Source: an uncultured bacterium
GTDB taxonomy: Bacteria > Verrucomicrobiota > Verrucomicrobiia > Opitutales > Intestinicryptomonadaceae
DNA: 31,412 nucleotides
Assembly: GCA_905214995.1 (NCBI GenBank)
Contig: CAJMOT010000010.1
Location: forward strand, 1-31,412
Direction of reading: 5' to 3'
Positions 1-7,829 of the stretch are shown here, piece after piece. Both the position numbers and the translations under genes were made by a program. The notes beneath the pieces are model-generated. The model was not told the origin of the DNA. It made no database searches and saw only the letters and a list, made by a program, of their open reading frames with translations. Position 1 is the first letter of the stretch. Each line of letters begins with the position of its first letter.

Positions 1-190
1 TCGAGGGCGGCGCGCAGGAGCGCGGCAAGCGCGCGGGCACGGAAAATTCGCGCGCCGCTGAAAGCGCGGGAGCGTCCGCGACGTCCGAAAACAGGGCGCA
101 GACCTCCGCGCGGATCCGCCCGGACGCCGCCGCCTCCATGACGGCGCGCGCGTTGGACCCTCTGCCGCTCGCGAGAATCAAAATTTTCAT
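1..190 (-). CDS. purN: phosphoribosylglycinamide formyltransferase, N-terminal part (runs off window)
   Basis: Only the first 63 or so codons are inside the window. The translation starts MKILILASGRGSNARAVMEA, the classic PurN opening with the SGxGSN phosphate-binding loop that holds glycinamide ribonucleotide. The family transfers a formyl group from 10-formyl-tetrahydrofolate to GAR in the third step of purine synthesis, in the cytoplasm. The catalytic Asn-His-Asp residues would lie beyond the window edge and cannot be checked. The ATG at 190 overlaps the stop of the upstream membrane-protein gene as ATGA, so the two are probably translationally coupled. The identification rests on the short N-terminus only. 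Confidence 0.8.
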   Translation of the reverse strand, partial: MKILILASGRGSNARAVMEAAASGRIRAEVCALFSDVADAPALSAAREFSVPARLPRSCAPPS

Positions 191-906
191 TTCTTAAAAA
201 AATTTTCCAGCTCCTTCGCGATGAACGGAGCCCTGCAATCCAAAAAGGCGTCCTCAATCTTGGAAAAAAACCTTCCGAAATCCCCTACATCCTCCGCGGA
301 AAACGAAAACGGCTTGGAGGAGCGTATTGCGAGCGCCTCACGCCCCGACGATATATCCTCGTATTCCGCCTTGGAAATTTTCAGCGAAAAGCTCTTCAAC
401 ACCCTCGCGCCCGAAGCGTCCGGCGGAATCTCGAGGATTTCGGAAATTCCCTCCAAAAACTCGTTAAAATTATAGTCGGAGTGGTTAATCCTCAAACAGC
501 GCAGGCTATCAACCTCGGCCGAGAAAGCCGATACCGCCAATTTGCCGCGAAAGAGCGAAACGGGGCTTACGCGCATCCTGATTTTTTCCGCCTTCGCGAA
601 CGCCCCGACCTCTCGGGAATTTTCGCCGGCAAACGCCTTTTTATACGCGGGGGGGTTGAAGAGCGTCAGTCGGCTTATGGTGAATTCTCCGTTAAATACA
701 TTGAAAAAGGCATTTTCGTAAATCGGATAAAATCCCGTGGATGACTCGACGGAATCCCTAAACGCCCTAACTCCGGCAAAGGCGAAAAACAGCCAGAACG
801 CCGCGGCCGCCACCGCGCACATCATCGCAAGCGAGAGCGCAAACGCGAACGAACAGCCAAGGGGCTTTTCCCTGGCAAATTTCAAGGCTTTGAAAAACGA
901 ACTCAT
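187..906 (-). CDS. AsmA-like single-pass membrane protein
   Basis: This 239-aa protein has one strong hydrophobic segment at about residues 17-45, followed by a region that is probably periplasmic. Residues 72-90 (NGEFTISRLTLFNPPAYKK) resemble the 'xFxIxxLxVxNPxGY' repeat of AsmA/DUF748-type proteins, which are linked to lipid transport and envelope assembly. Full AsmA proteins are much longer, so this would be a short relative. The stop overlaps the purN start by four bases. No enzymatic motif is visible. The fold assignment is an inference from one motif; the membrane anchor is directly visible. Confidence 0.6.
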   Translation of the reverse strand: MSSFFKALKFAREKPLGCSFAFALSLAMMCAVAAAAFWLFFAFAGVRAFRDSVESSTGFYPIYENAFFNVFNGEFTISRLTLFNPPAYKKAFAGENSREVGAFAKAEKIRMRVSPVSLFRGKLAVSAFSAEVDSLRCLRINHSDYNFNEFLEGISEILEIPPDASGARVLKSFSLKISKAEYEDISSGREALAIRSSKPFSFSAEDVGDFGRFFSKIEDAFLDCRAPFIAKELENFFKK

Positions 907-1124
907 AATTCAAACCCATAATGAAAACCGCGCGGGAGCGGGCAACAACAAAATTTTCCGCGCCCGCCGCAAAATCGGGAAAACCGGCGCGTCGGCAAAA
1001 AAAACTCCAAAAAAATCTGGAAATTCTCTTTGCGATGGGGCAAGATTGCAAAAAAATATCGGCTTTTGATTTTCACCCCATCCGGCGTCCGGATTCCGAA
1101 ACTTAAAAGCCGTATTTTTAAAGG

Positions 1125-1149
1125 TTTCGCGGACGGACAATCCGCGAAA
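1125..1149 (+). promoter_or_regulatory. leader hairpin upstream of hppA
   Basis: A perfect 9-bp inverted repeat, TTTCGCGGA (1125-1133) and TCCGCGAAA (1141-1149), with a 7-base loop ends 28 bases before the hppA start codon. A smaller one, TCCGG-CGT-CCGGA, lies at 1081-1093. Neither is followed by a T-run, so they do not look like terminators. They could be operators or leader RNA structures. The 271-bp gap separates the divergent AsmA-like/purN pair from hppA and should hold promoters for both, but I see no clear -35/-10 pair. Confidence 0.4.
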
Positions 1150-1177
1150 TCCAACATTGTAAAAAGAGAGCTCAACT

Positions 1178-3457
1178 ATGAATATCGCATCGACAATCTC
1201 GCTTTTGGGAGCCGTTCAGTCTGCGGGCGCGGATGGAAACATCCACGCGGCGTTCTGGATCGTACCGATAGCTTCAATAATCGCGCTCGCGTTTGCGTGG
1301 CATTTCTACTCCGGAATGAAAAAGGAGGAAGAGGGCACGGAAATCATGCGCAAAATCGCGGGCCATGTCCGCAGCGGAGCGCTCGCGTATCTGCGCCAAC
1401 AGTACAAGGTGGTGGCCGCCGTATTCGTGGTCATCACCATTTTTTTCGCCTTTCTCGCCTACGGCTTGAAAGTGCAGAACGACTGGGTGCCATTCGCGTT
1501 CATCACGGGCGGCTTCTTCTCGGGGCTTGCGGGATTCTTCGGAATGAAGACCGCCACCTATGCCTCCAACCGCGCCGCGTGGGCCGCCAACCATTCGCTC
1601 GACAAGGGCCTGCGCGTAGCCTTCCGGTCGGGGGCCGTCATGGGGCTCGTCGTCGTCGGCCTCGCGCTCCTCGACATTTCGGCATGGTTCCTCATCTTGA
1701 ACTTCTTTATTGAGGATGCCAGCGACGCCCATAAGATGGTCGTCATAACCACCACCATGCTCACCTTCGGCATGGGGGCGAGCTTGCAGGCTCTCTTCGC
1801 GCGCGTCGGCGGCGGCATATTCACGAAAGCCGCGGACGTCGGCGCCGACCTCGTCGGCAAAGTCGAGGCGGGAATCCCGGAAGACGACCCGCGCAACCCC
1901 GCAACAATCGCCGACAACGTAGGCGACAATGTGGGCGACGTCGCCGGCATGGGCGCCGACCTGTACGAATCCTACTGCGGATCCATTCTCGCGACCGCCG
2001 CCCTCGGCGCCGCGGCGTACATGACTTCTCCCGAAGTCCAGATGAAAGCTGTTCTCGCCCCGATGCTCATCGGCGCCATCGGCGTCGTACTCTCGATAGT
2101 CGGCATATACTTCGTCAGGGTGAGGTCGGGCGCAACGAGCAAAGAGCTCCTCGGAGCCCTCGGCAAGGGCGTAAACGCAAGCTCCGTGCTGATCGCCGCG
2201 GCGTCGTTCCTCGTCCTCTACTGGATTAAAACCCCGATGTGGCTCGGCAACTGGGGCTCAATCATAGTGGGGCTTGCCACGGGCATATTTATCGGAAAAA
2301 TCACCGAATACTTCACGTCTGAGGCGTACGGCCCGACGCGCTTCATAGCCGAACAAGCCAAGACGGGCCCCGCCACCGTCATAATCGGCGGAATGGGAAC
2401 CGGCATGATTTCTACGTTCTATCCCGTCCTAGCCATAGTGGTGGGCACCGCCCTCGCCTACGCTTTCTCGGCCGGAGGAGACCTCTCCGACATCAGCAAG
2501 GGGCTTTACGGCATAGGCATAGCGTCGGTCGGAATGCTCTCGACGCTCGGGATTACGCTCGCGACCGACGCGTACGGCCCCATCGCCGACAACGCCGGCG
2601 GCAACGCCGAAATGTCCGGCCTCGGCAAGGAAGTCCGCAAGCGCACGGACATGCTCGATTCGCTCGGCAACACCACCGCCGCAACCGGCAAGGGATTCGC
2701 GATAGGTTCCGCCGCTCTCACGGCGCTCGCGCTTCTCGCCTCGTACGTCGAAGAGCTGCGCATAGGCCTCGTCCGCCTCAAAGACGCGCCCCAGGCGACG
2801 GAATTTGCGCGCGAGACCATTCAGAAATTCTCCGAAATCTCCGGAAATGTCGAATCCGCAACCCTTATGGACTTCATGAACGTATATCAGGTCAACCTCA
2901 TGAATCCGAAAGTATTGCTCGGAATGTTCATAGGCTCCATGATGTCATTCCTCTTCTGCGGGCTCACGATGAACGCAGTGGGGCGCGCCGCAAACCAAAT
3001 GGTAAACGAAGTCCGCCGCCAGTTCCGCGAAAATCTCGGCATAATGCAGGGCACTTCCGAACCCGACTACGCGCGCTGCGTGTCGATTTCAACCAAAGCC
3101 GCCCAGAGGGAAATGCTATTCCCGTCGCTGCTTGCGGTAATCGCGCCGGTTCTCACCGGCATTCTGCTCGGAGTCTCGGGAGTTCTCGGCCTCCTCGGAG
3201 GCGCGCTCGCGTCCGGATTCGTGCTCGCGGTATTCATGGCCAACAGCGGCGGCGCATGGGACAACGCGAAAAAATACATCGAACAGGGAAATCTCGGAGG
3301 AAAGGGTTCCGACGCTCACAAGGCCGCCGTCATAGGCGACACCGTCGGGGATCCGTTCAAGGATACGTCGGGCCCGTCGCTCAACATTCTCATAAAACTC
3401 ATGAGCATGGTGGCGATAGTCATGGCCGGATTTACCGTTTCCTATTCCCTCTTCTGA
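1178..3457 (+). CDS. hppA: membrane-bound, K+-dependent ion-pumping pyrophosphatase
   Basis: This 759-aa multi-pass membrane protein hydrolyses pyrophosphate and pumps H+ or Na+ out of the cytoplasm. The substrate-binding motifs are intact: DVGADLVGKVE from residue 220, then DNVGDNVGDVAGMGADLYES, and near the C-terminus GGAWDNAKKY and GDTVGDPFKD (from residue 720). Length and roughly 16 hydrophobic segments fit the family. At the known selectivity position the protein reads GNTTAATGKG, with Ala at about 501 and Gly at about 504. In this family Ala marks the K+-requiring subgroup and Lys the K+-independent one. H+ versus Na+ specificity cannot be read by eye. An AGAGAG purine run about 10 bases before the ATG can serve as ribosome binding site. 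The gene is alone on this strand, so probably monocistronic. Confidence 0.97.
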   Translation: MNIASTISLLGAVQSAGADGNIHAAFWIVPIASIIALAFAWHFYSGMKKEEEGTEIMRKIAGHVRSGALAYLRQQYKVVAAVFVVITIFFAFLAYGLKVQNDWVPFAFITGGFFSGLAGFFGMKTATYASNRAAWAANHSLDKGLRVAFRSGAVMGLVVVGLALLDISAWFLILNFFIEDASDAHKMVVITTTMLTFGMGASLQALFARVGGGIFTKAADVGADLVGKVEAGIPEDDPRNPATIADNVGDNVGDVAGMGADLYESYCGSILATAALGAAAYMTSPEVQMKAVLAPMLIGAIGVVLSIVGIYFVRVRSGATSKELLGALGKGVNASSVLIAAASFLVLYWIKTPMWLGNWGSIIVGLATGIFIGKITEYFTSEAYGPTRFIAEQAKTGPATVIIGGMGTGMISTFYPVLAIVVGTALAYAFSAGGDLSDISKGLYGIGIASVGMLSTLGITLATDAYGPIADNAGGNAEMSGLGKEVRKRTDMLDSLGNTTAATGKGFAIGSAALTALALLASYVEELRIGLVRLKDAPQATEFARETIQKFSEISGNVESATLMDFMNVYQVNLMNPKVLLGMFIGSMMSFLFCGLTMNAVGRAANQMVNEVRRQFRENLGIMQGTSEPDYARCVSISTKAAQREMLFPSLLAVIAPVLTGILLGVSGVLGLLGGALASGFVLAVFMANSGGAWDNAKKYIEQGNLGGKGSDAHKAAVIGDTVGDPFKDTSGPSLNILIKLMSMVAIVMAGFTVSYSLF

Positions 3458-3575
3458 TTTGCGGCAATCCAGGGCGCGGCGCCCGGGGAAACTGCCGGCG
3501 CGGTTTGCGGGCTTCGTCCGGCCGCATTGGGCGCCGTCCGACCGGAGCCATCTGAACGCGCGTTGGATCGTTTTA

Positions 3576-3602
3576 GCCCCAAGCGGCTTTGCCGCTTGGG
3601 GC
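3576..3602 (+). terminator. strong hairpin between hppA and the lipoprotein gene, probable terminator
   Basis: GCCCCAAGCGGC (3576-3587) and GCCGCTTGGGGC (3591-3602) form a perfect 12-bp stem with a TTT loop. The stem is followed by ATTTT on the plus strand and preceded by TTTTA, so it could stop hppA transcription, though the U-run is short. The genes on each side converge. The rest of the 311-bp gap (3458-3768) holds a 20-bp palindrome and a short TTTGCC-AAAC-GGCAAA hairpin (3724-3739) but no credible gene. Confidence 0.5.
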
Positions 3603-3620
3603 ATTTTGCGCGCAAAATGC
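3601..3620. repeat. perfect 20-bp palindrome GCATTTTGCG/CGCAAAATGC
   Basis: Both 10-base arms match with no spacer. The palindrome shares two bases with the end of the preceding 12-bp hairpin, so the two structures are mutually exclusive in RNA. It could be a dimeric protein-binding site, part of a repeated intergenic element, or an anti-terminator partner. Which of these is not decidable from one copy. Confidence 0.5.
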
Positions 3621-3768
3621 TTCAAGCGCGCCCGCGCGCCTTATGCGCAACCGGCGCGCGGTCATTCCGCCAAGGCAATAAGAGCCCTCCGCTGGAAAAC
3701 AGCCAGGGCTTTCCGACTTCGCCTTTGCCAAACGGCAAAATCAAGGCTACGGCCGCGCCTCGCGCATA

Positions 3769-5781
3769 TCAGAACCCCCCGCCAATGGAACCGCCCGCAC
3801 GCACGGGCGTCAACTGGCCTTCGGGGATAGACATCGGGTCGGAATATCTCGCGCGCAAATCGAGGTGGACGACATTCGTGATGTCGCCGCTTTTTATAAC
3901 TTCGGCGAGATAGTCGTGCATGGCCCTTCTAAGCGCGATTTGATATTCCATCTCGTCGCGGTATATGGGATAAAATGAGTCCGCGTTCGGATATTGGGAT
4001 ATTTCGCGGCGCATGGCGTACATTATGTCGAGCATGTATTTTTTATAGTTGCGCTCATACGAAATTCTGTCCATGCGCTCGCTCGTAAACGCCCTGCGGT
4101 AGCGCTCCGCAATCTGCCCGAGCCTGCGCGAGCGCAACATGTCGCCGTACAGGTTGCGCTTGAAAAACATCAGGAAATCGTTGTTGTCGTCGGTGAATCT
4201 TCTGAGCTCGGTCTTCTGCCGCGCGGCGGCCTCCGGATTCAGCGGAACCCAGTCTCTGAGAGCCGTCATGCGGATGAACTGTATCGAGCTGTCGGGCGAC
4301 TCCGCGAATTTCGTCGCGCCGTCGAATTGGCGGATGAAAGTATTCACGTCGGGAATGGCCATCTTTTCCCCGCCGACTATGGAACCTGTCTTCCCCGTCC
4401 ACGAAAGCACTCCGGGATTGTACTTCCTAAACGCCATCGAGACGATCTTCTTTGTGTCGGGGTCTATCACTATTGAGTTTCCGCCGGCATCCACAGAGAT
4501 TTTCGTCGAGAACAAAAACTTGTCTCCGCTCCTGTCGAGACGCTTAATGTCCGAAGTTTTCGTGATTTTCGGGGCGGTGTCGCTCGTGAGATTCAGGTAT
4601 TTTTGATCCTCCGAAAACACGCGCACGCCGATTTCCGCAAATCCCGCCCCCGAGGGCGCGACCATCGAGAGGGGTTTCCCTATGACGGACGGCATATCGG
4701 ACGGCCCGACCACTTCATAAGGGACAAAAGAATCCGGCACCGAGTCGGGGACGAGCATGATCAGCGGATAATCCCGCGATATGAAAGCGCGCGAGCACCT
4801 TATTTCGCCCATGCTGTTGCCTATCGTGCACGGGACTTCGCCGCCGAAAAATTCCTTTGAGCACAGGACGACCTCCTTGCCGTTCATCTTCACCAATACC
4901 GCGGTGGCGATTTTTCCGTCGAGCCCCCTCGTGGTGAAAATCGAAAACCTCGACTTGTCGGGTTTTTGCGGGCGGGGCTTTGCCTCTTCCGCCTCCTTTT
5001 TTTCCTCCTCCGCCGCAAGGAGACGCTCGCCCTCTATGATTTTCCCCAACTCTTCGAGCTGCCTTTCAAAATCCGCCGGATGCGATTTCTCGGCCTCCGC
5101 AAAAGCGGTTCTGGCTGCATCGTCCGCGCCGGCAAGTTCGGAGGATATGCGGCGCTTGGCAGCCTGCTGGCGACCGAACCATCGAACTGCGGAGGAATAG
5201 CCGCCTTTGAAGATATCCGAAGCTATGCGCTCCCTTATCCGCTCCGTTTCAGCGGGGGAAAATATGTTGGAGCTCGATGCCACGGAATTGTAGAGGCCGC
5301 CCCAGTTGCGCAGCTCTTTCGCCTGCGCGACATAGTCGCCCGGATAGAGCGACCGCGCTATGCGCGAAGAAAATTCAAAAGCGTCGCGCTTCATCGACTT
5401 CCCTATGGACTCAACGCGCTTGTAGCCGTCTATTTGGGCGAGAATCCGTCTGCGGACGACGGTCCAGTCGCCGGAATTGGCGGAAACCGCGCCGTTTTTT
5501 ATCTCCCCGAAAACCTGTATCGGAATGTCCGGAACGATGGCGTTTATCGCGTCGTAAGACTTCAGCTGCCCGTCTATCCACGAGCGTTTCGCGGCGGCGT
5601 CCGCGCCCCTGAAATACTTTTCCGCAAGGGCGTTGACATCGCGCAAAACCTCCGCGGGATATTCGCGCGCAACAGGTTGCGGCGCGGCGGCTTCGTCTTT
5701 TTTCAAATAGTCGCACGCGCAAAGGGCAAACGCCGCCGCAAAAGGCAATATAAAACGAAAACGATAAGGCGATTCAAACAT
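3769..5781 (-). CDS. large lipoprotein with a degenerate trypsin-like domain
   Basis: I start this gene at the ATG at 5781, giving 670 aa, because it begins a clean lipoprotein signal: a hydrophobic run and the lipobox LCAC with lipidated Cys23. An in-frame ATG at 5850 would add 23 residues that spoil the signal peptide. Asp at +2 after Cys would favour inner-membrane retention in enterobacteria; whether that holds here is unknown. A helical N-terminal half and a Lys/Glu-rich linker precede a beta-rich region reading GKIATAVLVKMNGKEVVLCSK and, later, DAGGNSIVIDPDTKKIVSMA. These resemble the start and the GNSGGPV segment of S1 trypsin-like proteases, but the serine motif is not conserved. It may be a non-catalytic protease fold used for binding. 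Function unknown. Confidence 0.8.
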   Translation of the reverse strand: MFESPYRFRFILPFAAAFALCACDYLKKDEAAAPQPVAREYPAEVLRDVNALAEKYFRGADAAAKRSWIDGQLKSYDAINAIVPDIPIQVFGEIKNGAVSANSGDWTVVRRRILAQIDGYKRVESIGKSMKRDAFEFSSRIARSLYPGDYVAQAKELRNWGGLYNSVASSSNIFSPAETERIRERIASDIFKGGYSSAVRWFGRQQAAKRRISSELAGADDAARTAFAEAEKSHPADFERQLEELGKIIEGERLLAAEEEKKEAEEAKPRPQKPDKSRFSIFTTRGLDGKIATAVLVKMNGKEVVLCSKEFFGGEVPCTIGNSMGEIRCSRAFISRDYPLIMLVPDSVPDSFVPYEVVGPSDMPSVIGKPLSMVAPSGAGFAEIGVRVFSEDQKYLNLTSDTAPKITKTSDIKRLDRSGDKFLFSTKISVDAGGNSIVIDPDTKKIVSMAFRKYNPGVLSWTGKTGSIVGGEKMAIPDVNTFIRQFDGATKFAESPDSSIQFIRMTALRDWVPLNPEAAARQKTELRRFTDDNNDFLMFFKRNLYGDMLRSRRLGQIAERYRRAFTSERMDRISYERNYKKYMLDIMYAMRREISQYPNADSFYPIYRDEMEYQIALRRAMHDYLAEVIKSGDITNVVHLDLRARYSDPMSIPEGQLTPVRAGGSIGGGF

Positions 5782-5809
5782 GGAAAATAAAAGTTTGCGG
5801 AATACGGGG

Positions 5810-5838
5810 TAAATAAAATGGCAAGCGGGGTCAAGCAA
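5810..5838 (-). promoter_or_regulatory. candidate sigma70 promoter for the lipoprotein gene
   Basis: On the minus strand TTGCTT (5838-5833), a 17-bp spacer and TATTTA (5815-5810) fit a moderate -35/-10 pair. It lies inside the longer open frame and about 20-30 bases ahead of the ATG at 5781, which supports that start. An AT-rich stretch lies further upstream (5850-5885). Confidence 0.4.
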
Positions 5839-5892
5839 AATAGTGAGCATAAATTAAAAATTAATATAAAAATTTAAATTTAACCTTCCCTC

Positions 5893-6459
5893 CTATCCTT
5901 CTCGCCGCCCACGGCCAACCGCCGCACGCTTATGAGCGGCAAGGGTTAAAGCGACATTCAAACGGCTCGCAACCGCGTTGAACGCCCCTTGCAATGTCTT
6001 TCCGAAAATAAGGATTGCGTCGGCTATTTTTAAGGTAGGTTTTAAAAATGCATATAGCTTACACGCATACTCTTTAAGGCGGCGTTTTCGCTCGTTATAT
6101 TCCAATCCTTTCACTTCGGGCAAAATTTCTCCTTGCCACTTCTGGGGAGTCACCGTCTTAAAGGGAATCTCCAAAGCGATAAGAATACCGATTACTTCTC
6201 CGTAAGACTTGCCGAGGACAAAGGAGCGGCTTGCGGGTTGGGCGTGTTTGCAACTTATATAGCCGCTTACTTGCTCAACATAAGCCTCCAAAGGAATATT
6301 GCACTTTTGGGAATATTCCTTCAATTTGCGCATTGCCTCAGCGAAGAACTGTATATCGTTCAGTGCGTCCGCCACATTCGCGCAGAGAGGGTGCGGGTGG
6401 AGGATTGCATATCCTCCGTTTACACCCGCGTCTATTCCGATTATGATTTTACCATTCAT
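5893..6459 (-). CDS. phage-type RuvC-like Holliday junction resolvase
   Basis: This 188-aa protein has an RNase H-like opening, KIIIGIDAGVNGGYAIL, giving the first catalytic Asp. A middle VEQV supplies the Glu, followed by SFVLGKSYGEVIGILIALEI and VTPQKWQ, then a late Asp in KIADAILIF. This order matches phage RuvC-like crossover-junction nucleases that resolve branched replication DNA. An in-frame start at 6483 exists, but the ATG at 6459 has a strong GAGGAGG at ideal distance, so I use it. Its start overlaps the end of the exonuclease remnant upstream, a normal phage replication operon layout. It is likely a leftover of an old phage. Product family confident, activity untested. Confidence 0.75.
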   Translation of the reverse strand: MNGKIIIGIDAGVNGGYAILHPHPLCANVADALNDIQFFAEAMRKLKEYSQKCNIPLEAYVEQVSGYISCKHAQPASRSFVLGKSYGEVIGILIALEIPFKTVTPQKWQGEILPEVKGLEYNERKRRLKEYACKLYAFLKPTLKIADAILIFGKTLQGAFNAVASRLNVALTLAAHKRAAVGRGRREG

Positions 6460-6691
6460 CGGAATCCTCCTCTCTGACAACACCCATAGCTTCGCCTATG
6501 CGCCGAATAGACAATACGTCGGATTTTAGCTTCTCGATAGCGCGACTTGGGCTTATCTGCCACATTGCGTTGAAGTTTATTTCTTCGTCTTTGCGCTTTA
6601 TCCCGAAGAATCGCGCTATATTGCCAAGAGATGCCTTCTCAAAAGTTCCACACCCCCAGACTTGCAACAAATCTATGAAGTTGCCGTTAAG
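6449..6691 (-). pseudogene. C-terminal stump of a phage 3'-5' exonuclease
   Basis: About 80 residues read FIDLLQVWGCGTFEKASLG, NIARFFGIKRKDEEINFNAM and so on to SIRRIGEAMGVV. This looks like the tail of a DEDD-type exonuclease (as in DNA-polymerase-like phage exonucleases), where the last Asp lies in a KLKSDV helix. The N-terminal half with the DxE motif is missing. Upstream of about 6691 the minus-strand frame stays open but no longer resembles the family, and a plus-strand gene occupies the DNA. The stop overlaps the resolvase start by 11 bases. I infer that the gene was cut when the neighbouring island arrived. The exact break (about 6690-6760) is uncertain. Confidence 0.55.
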
Positions 6692-7829
6692 GTATATTAC
6701 ATTCACAACATTAAGTAGAATCCCTGAAGAATGCTTAAAGAGGCGTTTTGAGGGCATGCACGAGATCTTTGTCTCAAATGGATTCATTCTAAAAAATGGG
6801 AAATATGACTTACACAAGATAGCGAGGTTTCTCCAAGACAACTGCCCAAGCGACTTGGAAAATTTTATATGCTCATTCGCACTTGTCGCAAAGAGCGAGC
6901 TTTACGACAGAATATGCGAGAAGCTTGCAAGCTTTGGTATCGAGACCTCCCCGACAGATGATTTAGAAACGCTTGCCGCTATGCTCGCCGAGCGTGATAT
7001 GACTGCTTGCAATGCCATTGCCGCAAGAAAAATGGCGGACGAGACTCACTCATACTCCCACTATATCCCGACTGTGCCGCATTCAGCTCAAGAGATTGGA
7101 AACGAACAACTGCTGACACTAAAGCAGGAAATACTCTCTCCTTATTTCGCCAAAAATGGACGTTCGGGCTACATAGATATTTATCCCCACATAACCGATA
7201 AATTTGCCTTCTATTGCATTGCGCACGGCGCACCAAAAACAAGGGAGCGTTCTGTCGGCGAAGAGGAAGAAGCAAGCTTCCACACCTTCCGCCCTGAACT
7301 TGTAGATATTATTAGAATCAATCTATCCAATGCAGAAATTTCCGTATTTACACAGAAAAACCATTCGCGGGGATTTAAAGAATTTTACGTTGAAAATTTC
7401 GGCAGGTTGATTTTGCCAGATTCAAAGTATGTTCCTCATAAGAAATTTAATCTATCCGCGCTCTCCAATAACGAAATTTTTAACGTAGGAGAATTCTCAG
7501 ACAAAATATCAAGCATTACTCCTATGAAGTTTAGCTATATCGGAATCGGAGGTTGCAAATTAGATGCAAGCAAGAATGTTGATGCCGCTTACCTTGATTG
7601 CGTAGAAAACAATAGGCAAATTATTTCTATGACTTTCAATGTCTGTTTTGCTGATAATCCGAAGAAGAAACATAGGGTCTCCATTCATTCCGATTCCCGC
7701 TCAGAATTTCCCATAGGTACAAACGAAGAAATTATCGAGGATTATTTATTTTCTAAAGGCATAATGAGGGATATTTACCGTGAAGAAACTTTTACTCTGG
7801 AAACGCAAAAAGTCCTACTTTCCAACTGA
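6675..7829 (+). CDS. unrecognised protein A, first of a two-gene pair
   Basis: From the ATG at 6675 the product is 384 aa. Earlier in-frame starts (6498) run antisense to the exonuclease stump and are unlikely; an ATG at 6756 (after AGGG, spacing tight) is an alternative. The N-terminal 130 residues look helical (for example HKIARFLQDNCPSDLENFIC). The rest alternates strands and helices, with SGYIDIYPHITDKFAFYC and FRPELVDIIRINLSNAEIS as the most distinctive parts. I see no transmembrane segment, nucleotide-binding loop or nuclease motif and do not recognise the family. It overlaps gene B by 50 bases, so the two are coupled. Position beside an integrase suggests cargo. The 5' end may have been altered by the junction at about 6690. 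Confidence 0.6.
   Translation: MKLPLRYITFTTLSRIPEECLKRRFEGMHEIFVSNGFILKNGKYDLHKIARFLQDNCPSDLENFICSFALVAKSELYDRICEKLASFGIETSPTDDLETLAAMLAERDMTACNAIAARKMADETHSYSHYIPTVPHSAQEIGNEQLLTLKQEILSPYFAKNGRSGYIDIYPHITDKFAFYCIAHGAPKTRERSVGEEEEASFHTFRPELVDIIRINLSNAEISVFTQKNHSRGFKEFYVENFGRLILPDSKYVPHKKFNLSALSNNEIFNVGEFSDKISSITPMKFSYIGIGGCKLDASKNVDAAYLDCVENNRQIISMTFNVCFADNPKKKHRVSIHSDSRSEFPIGTNEEIIEDYLFSKGIMRDIYREETFTLETQKVLLSN

Noticed and set aside
1030..1713. Frames overlapping the start of hppA on both strands
   Set aside because: Shadows of hppA, whose motifs are unambiguous.
6498..6674. Upstream extension of gene A to ATG 6498
   Set aside because: It lies antisense to the exonuclease stump, which has recognisable family sequence. 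The start at 6675 or 6756 is preferred.
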